Counted from the first letter of the stretch, positions 13,106 through 21,794 are shown. The stretch is DNA of 22,305 bases from OMIS01 sp044350895 (GCA_044350895.1 JBILGT010000022.1:1-22305), one strand, 5' to 3'. Made by a program: numbers and translations. Notes: generated from the sequence alone by a model not told the origin.

Positions 13106-14905
13106 ATGTCGCAGATCAATCAAGTTAAAGAAGCTACCAATATTGTAGATTTAATTGGAAGCCGTGTCACGTTACAACGTTCAGGCTCCAACTTTAAAGG
13201 GCTGTGCCCATTTCACAACGAAAAAAGTCCCTCATTTTATGTGAGTGAAACAATGCAACGCTACAAGTGTTTTGGCTGTGGCAAAACTGGCGATGCATTT
13301 ACCTTCCTGGAAGAATATGAAGGAATGACATTTCGTGAATCACTTGAAACTTTGGCACAAGCAGCCGGTGTCACCTTAACGGCAGCAGCTCCTAACACTC
13401 AAGAAGATATTGAACGTGAACAACTCTTACAGATTTTAGATTTAGCCAGAGCGTATTATCACTTTTTGCTGACTGAACACAGTGTCGGTGAAGAAGGGCG
13501 ACAGTACCTCAAAGGTCGTGGTGTACAACAAGCATCTGTGCGACAGTTTCAGCTGGGGTATGCATTACCTGCCTGGGATGGGTTGGTGACGTATCTGCAT
13601 GACAAAAAAAAGTACGATCACGCACTCATCATAAAAGCAGGTCTAGCTACCAAAAGTGCCAGTGGCAGAATCTATGACAGATTCAGATCAAGAATAATGT
13701 TCCCACTCCGTAATCATCGCGGACAGGTGGTTGGATTCTCAGGGAGAATCTTGAACTCAAAAGTTGACAAAGAAACTCCAAAGTATATTAATACTCCAGA
13801 AACTGTTTTGTATCATAAAAGTCAGATGCTGTTTGGTTTTTACGAAAATTTACAAAATATTAGAAAAGAAAAAAAACTTGTTGTGGTTGAAGGCGAATTT
13901 GATGTGATCTCCTCTATAGAGGCTCATGTTCCTACAGTTGTAGCTATTAAAGGCTCGGCGCTCACCATGGATCACGTAAAGTTACTTTCACGATCGGTGG
14001 ATCAAATTATTCTCTGTCTTGATGCCGATAATGCTGGTATTGCTGCCACCAAAAAGGCAATTGAAGTGGTCAAAGCGGGAGAGACTTCACGAACACAGCC
14101 ACTTTCTTTAAGTGTGCTGCGCATCCCCGAGGGCAAAGATCCTGATGAACTCAGTCAAAATGATCAAAAGCGCTGGCGAGAACTGGTAAAACGCCCGATT
14201 ACTGCCTATGAATTTTTGATTGTTGCTTCATGCGAGCGAAACGATCCCCATAGTCCTCATGGTAAGTCCATTATTATGGATGAGCTCAAACCTGTTTTAA
14301 AACCCTTGGAAGAAAAAAATGCTGTGGAGTTTGAGTACTACACCAAGTTACTGGCAGAAAAAATTGATACTTCAGTAGCCAGTGTCCAAAAGGATATTCG
14401 CAATGCAGCAGCTCCCGTTATAAAGAACTCAGGCGACACAACAAAACCAAAAGAAAAAGTAATGACACGGCAGCGAGAGCGCGAACAGTACATTTTATTT
14501 TTGATTACCAATGCCGAACCTGAAAAGCGCAAAAAATGGTCTCAGGAACTGCTTGATATTTCATTGGAAACCACTGAAAGTAAGCCAATTCTTGAAGCAT
14601 TTTCTACAACTGAATTACCACTCAGTGAATTTATTACTACACTTCCTGATGATATGCAGCAGGCAGTCTTTGATTTCTCCACCAATCCCAAATACTATGC
14701 CATGCTCGAAAAAATTGATCTCAGTGTGGAGTGGCAGAATGCAGTCAAAGATTTGAAGCAAGAGCAGATGCGTGAAGCTGGACAAAAAATTGAGGCGGAA
14801 CTTGAAGCATTAGATAGAATCCCTAACAAAACTTATGAACAAGAAGAACAACAAAAATTGCTCCTCGAAAAGCTAGTCCTGATGCGGACAAAGGCACGAA
14901 AATAG
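13106..14905 (+). CDS. dnaG: DNA primase DnaG
   Basis: A 599-residue primase that makes RNA primers for replication. The N-terminal zinc ribbon has C34-x2-H37 and C55-x2-C58 (CPFHNEKSPSF and KCFGCGKTGDAF). The catalytic core follows, with the TOPRIM motif VVVEGEFDVIS at about 259-269 and LCLDADNAG near 302-310 carrying the metal-binding Asp residues. The C-terminal third (about 440-599) is charged and helical and would be the helicase-binding part, but it is divergent. The start ATG follows CAGG closely, and TATAAC 12 bases upstream may be the -10. It is divergent from the mazG-like gene. The rpoD gene lies four genes downstream, a loose version of the dnaG-rpoD association. Confidence 0.95.
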   Translation: MSQINQVKEATNIVDLIGSRVTLQRSGSNFKGLCPFHNEKSPSFYVSETMQRYKCFGCGKTGDAFTFLEEYEGMTFRESLETLAQAAGVTLTAAAPNTQEDIEREQLLQILDLARAYYHFLLTEHSVGEEGRQYLKGRGVQQASVRQFQLGYALPAWDGLVTYLHDKKKYDHALIIKAGLATKSASGRIYDRFRSRIMFPLRNHRGQVVGFSGRILNSKVDKETPKYINTPETVLYHKSQMLFGFYENLQNIRKEKKLVVVEGEFDVISSIEAHVPTVVAIKGSALTMDHVKLLSRSVDQIILCLDADNAGIAATKKAIEVVKAGETSRTQPLSLSVLRIPEGKDPDELSQNDQKRWRELVKRPITAYEFLIVASCERNDPHSPHGKSIIMDELKPVLKPLEEKNAVEFEYYTKLLAEKIDTSVASVQKDIRNAAAPVIKNSGDTTKPKEKVMTRQREREQYILFLITNAEPEKRKKWSQELLDISLETTESKPILEAFSTTELPLSEFITTLPDDMQQAVFDFSTNPKYYAMLEKIDLSVEWQNAVKDLKQEQMREAGQKIEAELEALDRIPNKTYEQEEQQKLLLEKLVLMRTKARK

Positions 14906-14909
14906 GTAT

Positions 14910-14939
14910 TTGACAACATACCCCCATAGGGTATATGCT
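14910..14939 (+). promoter_or_regulatory. Promoter and CsoR/CstR-type operator of the csoR-trxA-trxB operon
   Basis: TTGACA (14910-14915), then the palindrome ATACCC-CCATA-GGGTAT (14918-14934), then TATGCT (14934-14939) 18 bases after the -35. The palindrome matches the known ATACCC/GGGTAT type bound by CsoR-family repressors and fills the promoter spacer. The start codon follows 8 bases after the -10, so the mRNA is probably leaderless. Confidence 0.75.
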
Positions 14940-14947
14940 GATCGTCC

Positions 14948-15190
14948 ATGAGTGACACTCCAACAGATAAAACATTGCAACAATTAAATCGGGTACAAGG
15001 GCAGATTGCTGGCATCATTAAGATGTATGGTGATGATAGAACCTGCATTGATGTAGTCCATCAAATTATTGCTGCTCGCAACTCTTTAGGGACTGTGGCT
15101 CGTGATTTACTAACCAATGAAGCAGCGCGTTGTTCACGAGAACGCAAATTAGAAGATTTTGAGCAAATACTCAAAGAATTATTACGGTAA
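14948..15190 (+). CDS. CsoR/RcnR-family repressor, CstR-like
   Basis: An 80-residue all-helical repressor of the DUF156 family. The helix 1-2 block LNRVQGQIAGIIKMYGDDRTC is typical. The two ligand cysteines are kept: C33 (in RTCIDVVHQI) and C62, 29 residues apart as in CsoR and CstR. The copper-CsoR histidine four residues before the second cysteine is Glu (E58) here, so the C-H-C copper site is lost. Persulfide-sensing CstR proteins also keep just the two cysteines. Sensing of reactive sulfur or thiol stress is therefore likelier than copper, but remains an inference. A matching palindromic operator lies in its own promoter, and trxA follows 31 bases downstream. Confidence 0.88.
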   Translation: MSDTPTDKTLQQLNRVQGQIAGIIKMYGDDRTCIDVVHQIIAARNSLGTVARDLLTNEAARCSRERKLEDFEQILKELLR

Positions 15191-15221
15191 AAATTAATAG
15201 TAGTTATAGAAAAGGAGACAT

Positions 15222-15581
15222 ATGACCGACACAGCAGCACCACAAAAGGTACCAGCACTGCACATCACTGATACAGATTTTGAAAAAGTAATGACTGAAG
15301 CTGGAGATAAACCAGTACTCGTCGATTTTTATGCCGAGTGGTGTGGTCCATGCCGACTGGCTGCTCCAATCATTGAAGAGCTCGCTGACGTTTACAAGGG
15401 TAAAGCAGTTATCGTTAAGATGGACGTCGATAAATGTGATCGAGCATTCATCCAGACACAAGGTGTGATGAGTATTCCTACTGTCAAAATTTTCAAGGCT
15501 GGCAAGGAAGTAGATCGTCAAACAGGCTTTATGGGTCGTGAGAAGTATGCTGAAATGATTGATAATGCGTTGAAGGAGTAG
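15222..15581 (+). CDS. trxA: Thioredoxin
   Basis: A 119-residue thioredoxin with a slightly extended N-terminus (about 12 residues). The active site is WCGPC (W40, C41, C44), preceded by PVLVDFYAE; the cis-proline motif SIPTVKIF and the C-terminal GFMGREKYAEMI segment are as expected. It reduces disulfides in the cytoplasm, and MsrB in this window is a likely client. A strong Shine-Dalgarno AAGGAGAC lies just before the ATG, which contrasts with the leaderless first gene and fits an internal operon gene. It lies 31 bases after the csoR-like gene and 31 bases before trxB, so all three are probably co-regulated. Confidence 0.95.
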   Translation: MTDTAAPQKVPALHITDTDFEKVMTEAGDKPVLVDFYAEWCGPCRLAAPIIEELADVYKGKAVIVKMDVDKCDRAFIQTQGVMSIPTVKIFKAGKEVDRQTGFMGREKYAEMIDNALKE

Positions 15582-15612
15582 TACAACAATTCATACGAAG
15601 GTAGATGCACTT

Positions 15613-16677
15613 ATGCAAAAGAGTCGTTTAGTGATTATTGGTTCTGGTCCTGCTGGATATACGGCTGCTGTGTATGCAGCACGTGCTAAGTTGGAGCCAT
15701 TAGTTTTCGCTGGCCAAAAAGCCGGTGGTCAACTGATGTGGACAACTGAAGTTGAAAATTTCCCTGGATTCCCAACTGGTGTCCAAGGTCCTGACCTGAT
15801 GATCAATATGATGACACAGGCACAAAAGTTTGGTGCTCAGATCAAGTATGAATATGTCACTGCCGTGGATTTTTCACAGCGTCCATTCAAGGTTTGGACT
15901 ACAATTCCAAAAGGCGAAGTGGCAGATACATTACTCACCGCCAGTACTCCAGAAGCGTACGCCAAAGTGCGTGCTGAAATTGTCAAACTTCCACACGATG
16001 TTGAAGCAGATGCGGTGGTCGTAGCCACAGGCGCTTCATCAATCATGTTGGGTGCAAAAGGAGAAATGGAGTTCTTAGGCAAAGGTGTCAGTACTTGTGC
16101 TGTCTGTGATGCCGCTTTTTATCGGGATAAAGTCACCTATGTAGTGGGTGGTGGCGATAGTGCAATGGAAGACACTATGGCACTCACCAAATTTGCCAAA
16201 GAAATAACTGTGATTCACCGGCGCGATGCATTTAAAGCCAGTAAAATCATGCAAGATCGCGTGCTCAATAATCCAAAAGTAAAAGTTTTGTGGAATACGT
16301 CAGTTGAGGAAATCACGGGAGATCAAGCCGTAACAGGTTTGACAGTAAACACCAATGGTAAGAAGAAAAAACTTGCCGCTGATGGGGTTTTTGTCGCTAT
16401 TGGACACCGACCAGTCACAACGATGTTTGCGGGACAACTAGAACTCGATGCTCATGGCTATGTCGTAACACGCCAGAGTGCCAGTAAAGTGGGCTTGGAA
16501 GCAGCACAAAAAGCACTCGATGAAAAAGGCTTAGTCGCATTCCCAACAATGACTTCTGTAGAAGGTGTCTTTTCTGCGGGAGATGGCGTTGACGTACGCT
16601 ACAAGCAAGCAATCACTGCAGCAGGACAAGGCTGTAGTGCAGCAATTGATGCTGAACGGTGGTTGGAATCAATTTAA
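15613..16677 (+). CDS. trxB: Thioredoxin reductase (NADPH) with two insertions
   Basis: A 354-residue low-molecular-weight thioredoxin reductase, about 35-40 residues longer than usual. The FAD motif GSGPAGYTAA (10-19), the redox-active C162-AV-C165, the NADPH motif GGGDSAMEDT (179-188) with HRRDAFKAS, and the final AGDGVD...AAGQGCSAAIDAE block are all in order. One insertion of roughly 27 residues lies at about 97-130 in the FAD domain, before VVVATGAS. A second, of about 20 residues (QSASKVGLEAAQKALDEKG), lies before the last FAD-binding segment. Both keep the frame and the catalytic residues. It transfers electrons from NADPH to the thioredoxin encoded just upstream. GAAGGTAG about 10 bases before the ATG may be the RBS. 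Confidence 0.93.
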   Translation: MQKSRLVIIGSGPAGYTAAVYAARAKLEPLVFAGQKAGGQLMWTTEVENFPGFPTGVQGPDLMINMMTQAQKFGAQIKYEYVTAVDFSQRPFKVWTTIPKGEVADTLLTASTPEAYAKVRAEIVKLPHDVEADAVVVATGASSIMLGAKGEMEFLGKGVSTCAVCDAAFYRDKVTYVVGGGDSAMEDTMALTKFAKEITVIHRRDAFKASKIMQDRVLNNPKVKVLWNTSVEEITGDQAVTGLTVNTNGKKKKLAADGVFVAIGHRPVTTMFAGQLELDAHGYVVTRQSASKVGLEAAQKALDEKGLVAFPTMTSVEGVFSAGDGVDVRYKQAITAAGQGCSAAIDAERWLESI

Positions 16678-16716
16678 ATTTTACAAATATACGAGTCTAC
16701 CCAGAAAGTTTTTTTT

Positions 16717-18009
16717 ATGTCTACACAGACACCACTTGATCAAGCACGTACGCAACTAGCACAAGTTGCGGCCGTGTTACGTACAAAATATACAGGAGAA
16801 GAGGCTCGATTTGACAAAGCAATCGAGCTTTTGCGTTCTCCTGATGTTGTGCACGAAGGTCAGCTCGAGATCAAGATGGATGATGGGAGTACAAAACAGT
16901 TTCAAGCCTTTCGATCCCAGCACAATAATGCCCGTGGGCCATACAAAGGTGGCATTCGTTTTCACCAAGGTGTAACAAAAGAAGAAGTAATGGCGCTTTC
17001 TCTGTGGATGACCTGGAAGTGTGCAGTTACTGGCATTCCATATGGTGGTGGTAAAGGTGGCATTGTTGTCAATCCTAAAGAACTCAGTTCTGCAGAATTA
17101 CAGCGCTTGAGTCGTGCATATGTCAGATTTTTAGGAAGTGCTGTGGGGCCATGGACAGATATTCCAGCTCCAGATGTCAATACCAATGGCCAGATCATGG
17201 CCTGGATGGTAGACGAATGGCAGACACTGATGAGTGAAAAAACAGCAGGCGTTATGCAGACCAATCCATTGGCTACTTTTACTGGCAAACCACTCGATTT
17301 GGGTGGTTCTGAAGGCCGTGATGAAGCAACGGGCTTGGGAGGAGTCATCATCCTGGAAGAGCTCGCCAAAGTAATGGAGTGGAATAAAAAGTCTGAAATT
17401 AAAATTGCAATTCAAGGCTTTGGAAATGTTGGCTACTGGTTTGCACATCATGCACATGCTCTGGGTTACACTATTGTGGCAGTTTCTGACTCACGTGGTG
17501 GTGTTCATGTACCATCTGGCTTAGATCCTGTTCTAATGTTGGCCAACAAGAAGACCACTGGCAAACTCAGTGCTGAATCTGGCAGCGTTATCACCAACGA
17601 ACAACTCTTGGAGCTTGAAGTTGATGTCTTGGTCCCAGCTGCTTTAGAAAATGTGATTACAATGGAAAATGCAGATCGTATCAAAGCAATGGTCGTCATT
17701 GAAATGGCAAATGGTCCAGTAACTCCAGAAGCTGAAGCTGTACTGATCAAAAAAGGTGCACTTGTGATTCCAGATGTCTTAGCCAATGCTGGCGGTGTGA
17801 GTACTTCATACTTCGAGTGGGTACAAAATTTGCAGGGTGTGTCATGGGATAAGCCTGAGGTTTTAACACAACTTAAGCCGTTACTAGTGACTGCATTCCT
17901 ATCAATCTGGGAGATGGCTCAGACCAACAAATTATCGATGCGCATGGCCACCTATTCACGAGCTGTCAAACGAGTGGTTGACGCTATGTTGCTCCGTGGC
18001 ACAGTGTGA
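16717..18009 (+). CDS. gdhA: Glutamate dehydrogenase (Glu/Leu/Phe/Val family)
   Basis: A 430-residue enzyme of the hexameric 50-kDa class, normal length, linking glutamate with 2-oxoglutarate and ammonia. GPYKGGIRFH (74-83), the catalytic Lys in GIPYGGGKGGI (K113) and the catalytic Asp in PAPDVNTN (D153) are present. The Rossmann nucleotide domain shows IQGFGNVG (232-239). VPAALENVIT, EMANGPVTPEA and the ending with NAGGVSTSYFEW are also family blocks. It lies 39 bases after trxB on the same strand; a weak TATACG at about 16690 might provide a separate start. No clear Shine-Dalgarno precedes the ATG. NAD versus NADP preference cannot be decided by eye. Confidence 0.95.
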   Translation: MSTQTPLDQARTQLAQVAAVLRTKYTGEEARFDKAIELLRSPDVVHEGQLEIKMDDGSTKQFQAFRSQHNNARGPYKGGIRFHQGVTKEEVMALSLWMTWKCAVTGIPYGGGKGGIVVNPKELSSAELQRLSRAYVRFLGSAVGPWTDIPAPDVNTNGQIMAWMVDEWQTLMSEKTAGVMQTNPLATFTGKPLDLGGSEGRDEATGLGGVIILEELAKVMEWNKKSEIKIAIQGFGNVGYWFAHHAHALGYTIVAVSDSRGGVHVPSGLDPVLMLANKKTTGKLSAESGSVITNEQLLELEVDVLVPAALENVITMENADRIKAMVVIEMANGPVTPEAEAVLIKKGALVIPDVLANAGGVSTSYFEWVQNLQGVSWDKPEVLTQLKPLLVTAFLSIWEMAQTNKLSMRMATYSRAVKRVVDAMLLRGTV

Positions 18010-18064
18010 AATTCAAATAGTAGCTCCAACTGTATAGTGCCTAGAGAAAATATAAGGTTTAGGG

Positions 18065-18093
18065 TATAATATGGCATTCATTCACTAGGAAAT
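18065..18093 (+). promoter_or_regulatory. -10 element and RBS of rpoD
   Basis: TATAAT (18065-18070) without a good -35, and AGGAAA (18087-18092) about 9 bases before the ATG at 18102, giving a leader of roughly 25 bases. Confidence 0.5.
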
Positions 18094-18101
18094 CTCACAT
18101 T

Positions 18102-19193
18102 ATGACCCAAATTTCTGCCACGCTCCAACAAGAAATTGATGCACTTTTCAAAAAGGCACAATCTCAAGGGTATGTCGTTCAAGAAGATATCTTGAAAGTT
18201 TTTGTCGAGCCTGAAGAGCATATCGAAACACTCGATGACTTCTTTGACATGATTATCAAGAGTAAAATTGACATTTTCGAGTCAGTTTCAGAAGAAGGTG
18301 AAGAAGAAGAAACCGATACCCTCACTCAAGAACTCGAAATGATTTCTACCCTTGGTAATACTGGTGCTTCTGATCCTGTCAGAATGTACCTCAAGGAAAT
18401 TGGTCGTATTCCACTGTTAAATCGTGAAGAAGAAATCCGTCTCGCTCAAAAAGTTGAGGCTGGAGATCTTGATGCCAAGAAAAAACTCACTGACGCCAAC
18501 TTACGCTTAGTCGTTTCCATCGCCAAAAAATACATTGGTCGCGGCATGACATTCTTGGACTTAATTCAAGAAGGTAACAAAGGTTTGATCCGTGCAGTTG
18601 AGAAGTTTGACTGGACTAAAGGTTTCAAATTCTCAACCTACGCCACATGGTGGATTCGTCAGGCTATCACTCGTTCAATTGCAGACCAAGCTCGTACCAT
18701 TCGTATTCCAGTCCACATGGTGGAAACCATCAACAAGCTGATGCGAACCAGTCGCCGCTTGATGCAAGAACTGGGCCGTGAGCCAGCTCCAGAAGAAATC
18801 GGTAAAGAGATGGAGATGGATCCAGAAAAGGTCCGTGAAATCTTGAAGATCTCTCAAAACACAACCTCCCTGGAAGCTCCAGTGGGTAGTGGTGATGACG
18901 AGAGTGTGCTCGGTGACTTTATTGCTGATGAAAAACAAGTTTCTCCATACGATGCCACCAGTCAACAGATGCTTCGCGAGAACATTGATGAAGTACTCAG
19001 TGCGTTATCAGACCGAGAAGCAAAAGTGCTCAAGATGCGCTTTGGTCTTTCTGGCAACAAAATGATGACACTGGAAGAAGTGGGCCGCAAATTTGGTGTG
19101 ACACGTGAGCGTATTCGTCAAATCGAAGCAAAAGCACTCCGCAAGCTCAAACACCCAAGCAAACGCAAGAAACTCCAAGACTTTTTGGAGTAA
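18102..19193 (+). CDS. rpoD: Primary sigma factor RpoD (sigma-70)
   Basis: A 363-residue housekeeping sigma factor, short but complete. An N-terminal region 1.1-like segment (about 5-65, AQSQGYVVQEDILKVF) is followed by an acidic stretch. Region 1.2 is DPVRMYLKEIGRIPLLNREE (about 91-110). Region 2 runs from NLRLVVSIAKKYIGRG to FKFSTYATWWIRQAITRSIA, with the -10 recognition and melting residues. Region 3 is HMVETINKL onward, and region 4 ends with TLEEVGRKFGVTRERIRQIE, the -35-binding helix-turn-helix. The long non-conserved region of Proteobacterial RpoD is absent. The presence of 1.1 and all core regions marks it as the primary sigma, matching the TTGACA/TATAAT-type promoters seen here. Confidence 0.96.
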   Translation: MTQISATLQQEIDALFKKAQSQGYVVQEDILKVFVEPEEHIETLDDFFDMIIKSKIDIFESVSEEGEEEETDTLTQELEMISTLGNTGASDPVRMYLKEIGRIPLLNREEEIRLAQKVEAGDLDAKKKLTDANLRLVVSIAKKYIGRGMTFLDLIQEGNKGLIRAVEKFDWTKGFKFSTYATWWIRQAITRSIADQARTIRIPVHMVETINKLMRTSRRLMQELGREPAPEEIGKEMEMDPEKVREILKISQNTTSLEAPVGSGDDESVLGDFIADEKQVSPYDATSQQMLRENIDEVLSALSDREAKVLKMRFGLSGNKMMTLEEVGRKFGVTRERIRQIEAKALRKLKHPSKRKKLQDFLE

Positions 19194-19217
19194 GTTTTAG
19201 AGTAAACTATTCTAGTA

Positions 19218-19835
19218 ATGAAACTAGAAAGTGTAGAAGCTCCATCAAAATCATTTATTTTTGCTAATGAAGTAGCTAGGTATCCCCAACTGAGTGAACA
19301 ACTGCAGTCACCTGTTTGCGACAAAACAGAAGAACGTTGGCTGAGAGCACTACATTTACATGTAAGTGGTGAGCGGAGTTGGCCGTTAAAACTTAGAGTC
19401 GTCCAAGTCTATGACCCATTTAATAAAAAATTGTTTTCTGCACAAATTGCTCAAAAAGAGGGATCTGCAAGAAGAAACGAGTCACCCAATGCTATTATAA
19501 TTGCTGGCCCAGCAACGGGTGGAGTGTGTGTGGATTTGTCTGTAGCAGTAGATAAAAGAGCTTTTTTATATAACTACAAAATTGATGAAAAAGATATTCC
19601 AGCAACTGCTGAAGTTGTAGTGATTAGAATGATGAGATCTCATTTCGTGTGTTTACAGCAAATAATGCATGATACCTTCTCAGGGGATATTCCTTTAAAT
19701 AAAGAATTATTGAGTGAAGCATCTAAAAATATGCCTGGATGGTTTATCTATGCATTCTGTTATTTCCTCAAAGAGTTAAATATTGAAATTGATACACAAC
19801 AACTTATCTCCAATACCTTTGGTGTGGTACGATGA
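19218..19835 (+). CDS. Conserved-looking soluble protein of unknown function
   Basis: A 205-residue protein with no recognised family. The middle has a beta-rich block (LKLRVVQVYDPFNKKLFSAQ, then AIIIAGPATGGVCVDLSV), and the C-terminal half is helical (LQQIMHDTF, GWFIYAFCYFLKELNI). It lacks a signal peptide or clear membrane helix. Codon use resembles its neighbours. It begins 24 bases after rpoD; TAAACT lies 9 bases before its ATG and may be a -10. The tspO-like gene starts 3 bases after its stop, so the two are probably co-transcribed. Confidence 0.6.
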   Translation: MKLESVEAPSKSFIFANEVARYPQLSEQLQSPVCDKTEERWLRALHLHVSGERSWPLKLRVVQVYDPFNKKLFSAQIAQKEGSARRNESPNAIIIAGPATGGVCVDLSVAVDKRAFLYNYKIDEKDIPATAEVVVIRMMRSHFVCLQQIMHDTFSGDIPLNKELLSEASKNMPGWFIYAFCYFLKELNIEIDTQQLISNTFGVVR

Positions 19836-19838
19836 AGT

Positions 19839-20348
19839 ATGCCCAAAAAATCAGCAGGTTTTCTCAGTAATTTCACACTTTCAGATGCAGTCCATCTTAT
19901 TTTAGCCATTTTTGTCTCTCAACTTGCTGGTATTATCGGTGCACTTTTCACGACTTCAGAAATTCCCACTTGGTACGCATTGCTTGAACGACCATTCTTT
20001 AGTCCACCTAATTGGTTGTTTGGTCCAGTCTGGACACTGCTGTATACATTGATGGGAATTGCCGCATATCTTTCCTGCAAATATGGTAAACCTGCCAAAC
20101 AAGCCACCATTGCCAGCTACTGGTTTTATGCACAGCTGGTGTTCAATACGCTCTGGTCCATCGTCTTCTTTGGACTACACAGCCTCTGGGGCGCAGTGGG
20201 AATGGTTATTATCCTCTGGCTTTTGATTTTCAAAACAATGACACTCTTTAGGAAAATGAATAAATGGGCGGGCTGGTTGATGCTGCCGTATTTGGCCTGG
20301 GTAACTTTTGCCGCACTCCTCAATATTTCAATTGCGATTTTAAACTGA
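19839..20348 (+). CDS. tspO: TspO/MBR family membrane protein
   Basis: A 169-residue protein with five membrane helices, the TspO fold. The signature is present: WYALLERPFFSPPNWLFGPVWTLLYTLMG (about 45-73), with the WxxLxxPxxxPPxxxFxPxW core, followed by QLVFNTLWSIVFFG and a W-rich fifth helix region (PYLAWVTFAALLNISI). TspO binds porphyrins and is linked to stress and tetrapyrrole handling in bacteria; its role in a small-genome organism is unclear. It starts 3 bases after the preceding unknown gene and its 3' end overlaps the convergent DUF6498-like gene by nine bases. Confidence 0.92.
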   Translation: MPKKSAGFLSNFTLSDAVHLILAIFVSQLAGIIGALFTTSEIPTWYALLERPFFSPPNWLFGPVWTLLYTLMGIAAYLSCKYGKPAKQATIASYWFYAQLVFNTLWSIVFFGLHSLWGAVGMVIILWLLIFKTMTLFRKMNKWAGWLMLPYLAWVTFAALLNISIAILN

Positions 20349-20975
20349 TCTTAGATTAAGTTGTGCGAATCCATGCTCTTTATTATGTGCGGCCAGATCA
20401 GCAATTGTTTTTAAACAGACAAATAAGATTACAACACCAAGATTTTTTCCAAATGTAAATGCTATGAATACACCAAAAAGTAAGGTGAGATGCATGACAA
20501 AAATTCGTTTGTACGGACTCCCAAAAAGCTGCATAACAGTTCGAGTTACATACTCCTTTTTTCCAAAATAATTTGCAATAAGGGAAAAAAGATGACTACC
20601 ACATAAACTTATAATGGCAGGTGTAACAGCTATAAGGTGCAGGCTGGTGTCATCGAGCAGTTCCATAAATGGTCCACCATTCACTCCAGTTCTTAAAAAC
20701 GTAGTCAGTAGCATTAAGAAAACAAAATGTCCGGCCATAAATCCGCCATAGTGCACCATGAAAAATGGTATGGCCGCCAACTTGACGAAATGATTGGCAT
20801 TTACACCAGGATTGGCAACAATCATCTTGATGATAGTCATTACACCAATGATCAAACTTTCACACCAATACAGCAGCAGAATATTAGTGAAATCCCACTG
20901 ATAAAAAATAACGCCGTAGACAGTCACTAGATTGGCAAGAATTAATGCAATGGCTGAAGCTGAGAAAATTCTCAT
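20340..20975 (-). CDS. DUF6498-like integral membrane protein
   Basis: A 211-residue protein with about six membrane helices. Motifs that I associate with the DUF6498 family are visible: LLLYWCESLIIGVMTIIKM (about 34-52), PFFMVHYGGFMAGHFVFL (about 74-91), SPYKRIFVMHLTLLFG (about 152-167) and KTIADLAAHNKEH near the end. The conserved Tyr-Trp-Glu, His and Arg residues inside or next to helices hint at an enzymatic or ligand site, but no function is known. It begins 11 bases after the methyltransferase stop on the same strand and so is probably its operon partner. Family assignment is from pattern memory. Confidence 0.7.
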   Translation of the reverse strand: MRIFSASAIALILANLVTVYGVIFYQWDFTNILLLYWCESLIIGVMTIIKMIVANPGVNANHFVKLAAIPFFMVHYGGFMAGHFVFLMLLTTFLRTGVNGGPFMELLDDTSLHLIAVTPAIISLCGSHLFSLIANYFGKKEYVTRTVMQLFGSPYKRIFVMHLTLLFGVFIAFTFGKNLGVVILFVCLKTIADLAAHNKEHGFAQLNLRSV

Positions 20976-20986
20976 AGACTCAAAAT

Positions 20987-21781
20987 TTAGCTTTTTTGTG
21001 CTTGGATGGCCATAAAGAGTGGGAATTCTGCACGAGCTCTATTTTCCTGCTTGGCAGTTTTACCTTCACTTTCTTTATCTGACGTCCACTCTTCAATTTT
21101 AGCAATCATAAAGCCAGCTTTGTTGAGCATTTGTGTGTAGTCCTGGAGCGAGTGATGGAATGACCAAGTAACTGCGCCATTTTCAGGTGTGCGCGTATCA
21201 CGAAGTTTGCCTGGGTGCATGGTGATGGGGATTTTCATAGGTGAAAGGTATTTATTGATCCAGCGATACTGAAGCTTGGTGCGCTCATCAATATTCCAGC
21301 CAGATTGACGGGGGATTCTGAAACAGGGGTGATTAAGTACAATTACGAGCTTTCCACCTGGCACCAAGAATCGTGCTGCATTTTGCAGTGCTGTCTGAGC
21401 ATTTTGCATGTTTTGCAGTGCCAGAACTATGGCAGCGTGAGTAAAGATTGGTTCTGCTTGGTGAATAGGTCGAGCCACATCTACCGTTTCAAATTGGAAT
21501 TGTGGTTTTTTGTTTTTGCGTTTGGCTTCTGCAATCAATCCAGCGGAGAGGTCTAAGCCCAGATAGTCTGCCACTGGCGGGATGTTGCGAGAAAGGACTC
21601 CTTGGCCACAGCCGAGGTCTACCAGTGAGTTATCTGGCTTGAGCTGGAGGAGCTTGAGTACGCCCGGCATGACGACGTGTTCGTGATAATAGTGTCCATC
21701 AGAACCAACTATTTTGTTATACCAGGTTTTGACGCCTTGCCATGATGTATTTGTATCAGGGGCAGATTTTTTGTAATTCAT
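20987..21781 (-). CDS. Class I SAM-dependent methyltransferase
   Basis: A 264-residue protein with a methyltransferase type 11/25 fold. SAM-binding motif I is VDLGCGQGVLSRNIP (about 54-68), the acidic post-I residue is in YLGLDLSAGLI, and HAAIVLALQNMQNA plus LVPGGKLVIVLNHPCFRIP form motifs II-III. The substrate is unknown. The C-terminal third (residues 170-264) with YLSPMKIPITMHPGKL and TWSFHHSLQDYTQMLNKAGF is typical of small-molecule or lipid methyltransferases, which is only a hint. TATAAT lies 7 bases before the ATG, so the message is probably leaderless. It is divergent from the 46-residue peptide gene. Confidence 0.88.
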   Translation of the reverse strand: MNYKKSAPDTNTSWQGVKTWYNKIVGSDGHYYHEHVVMPGVLKLLQLKPDNSLVDLGCGQGVLSRNIPPVADYLGLDLSAGLIAEAKRKNKKPQFQFETVDVARPIHQAEPIFTHAAIVLALQNMQNAQTALQNAARFLVPGGKLVIVLNHPCFRIPRQSGWNIDERTKLQYRWINKYLSPMKIPITMHPGKLRDTRTPENGAVTWSFHHSLQDYTQMLNKAGFMIAKIEEWTSDKESEGKTAKQENRARAEFPLFMAIQAQKS

Positions 21782-21788
21782 AGTGTGT

Positions 21789-21794
21789 ATTATA
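21789..21794 (-). promoter_or_regulatory. -10 element of the methyltransferase gene (leaderless)
   Basis: A perfect TATAAT on the minus strand, 7 bases before the ATG at 21781. The -35 region is weak. Confidence 0.5.
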
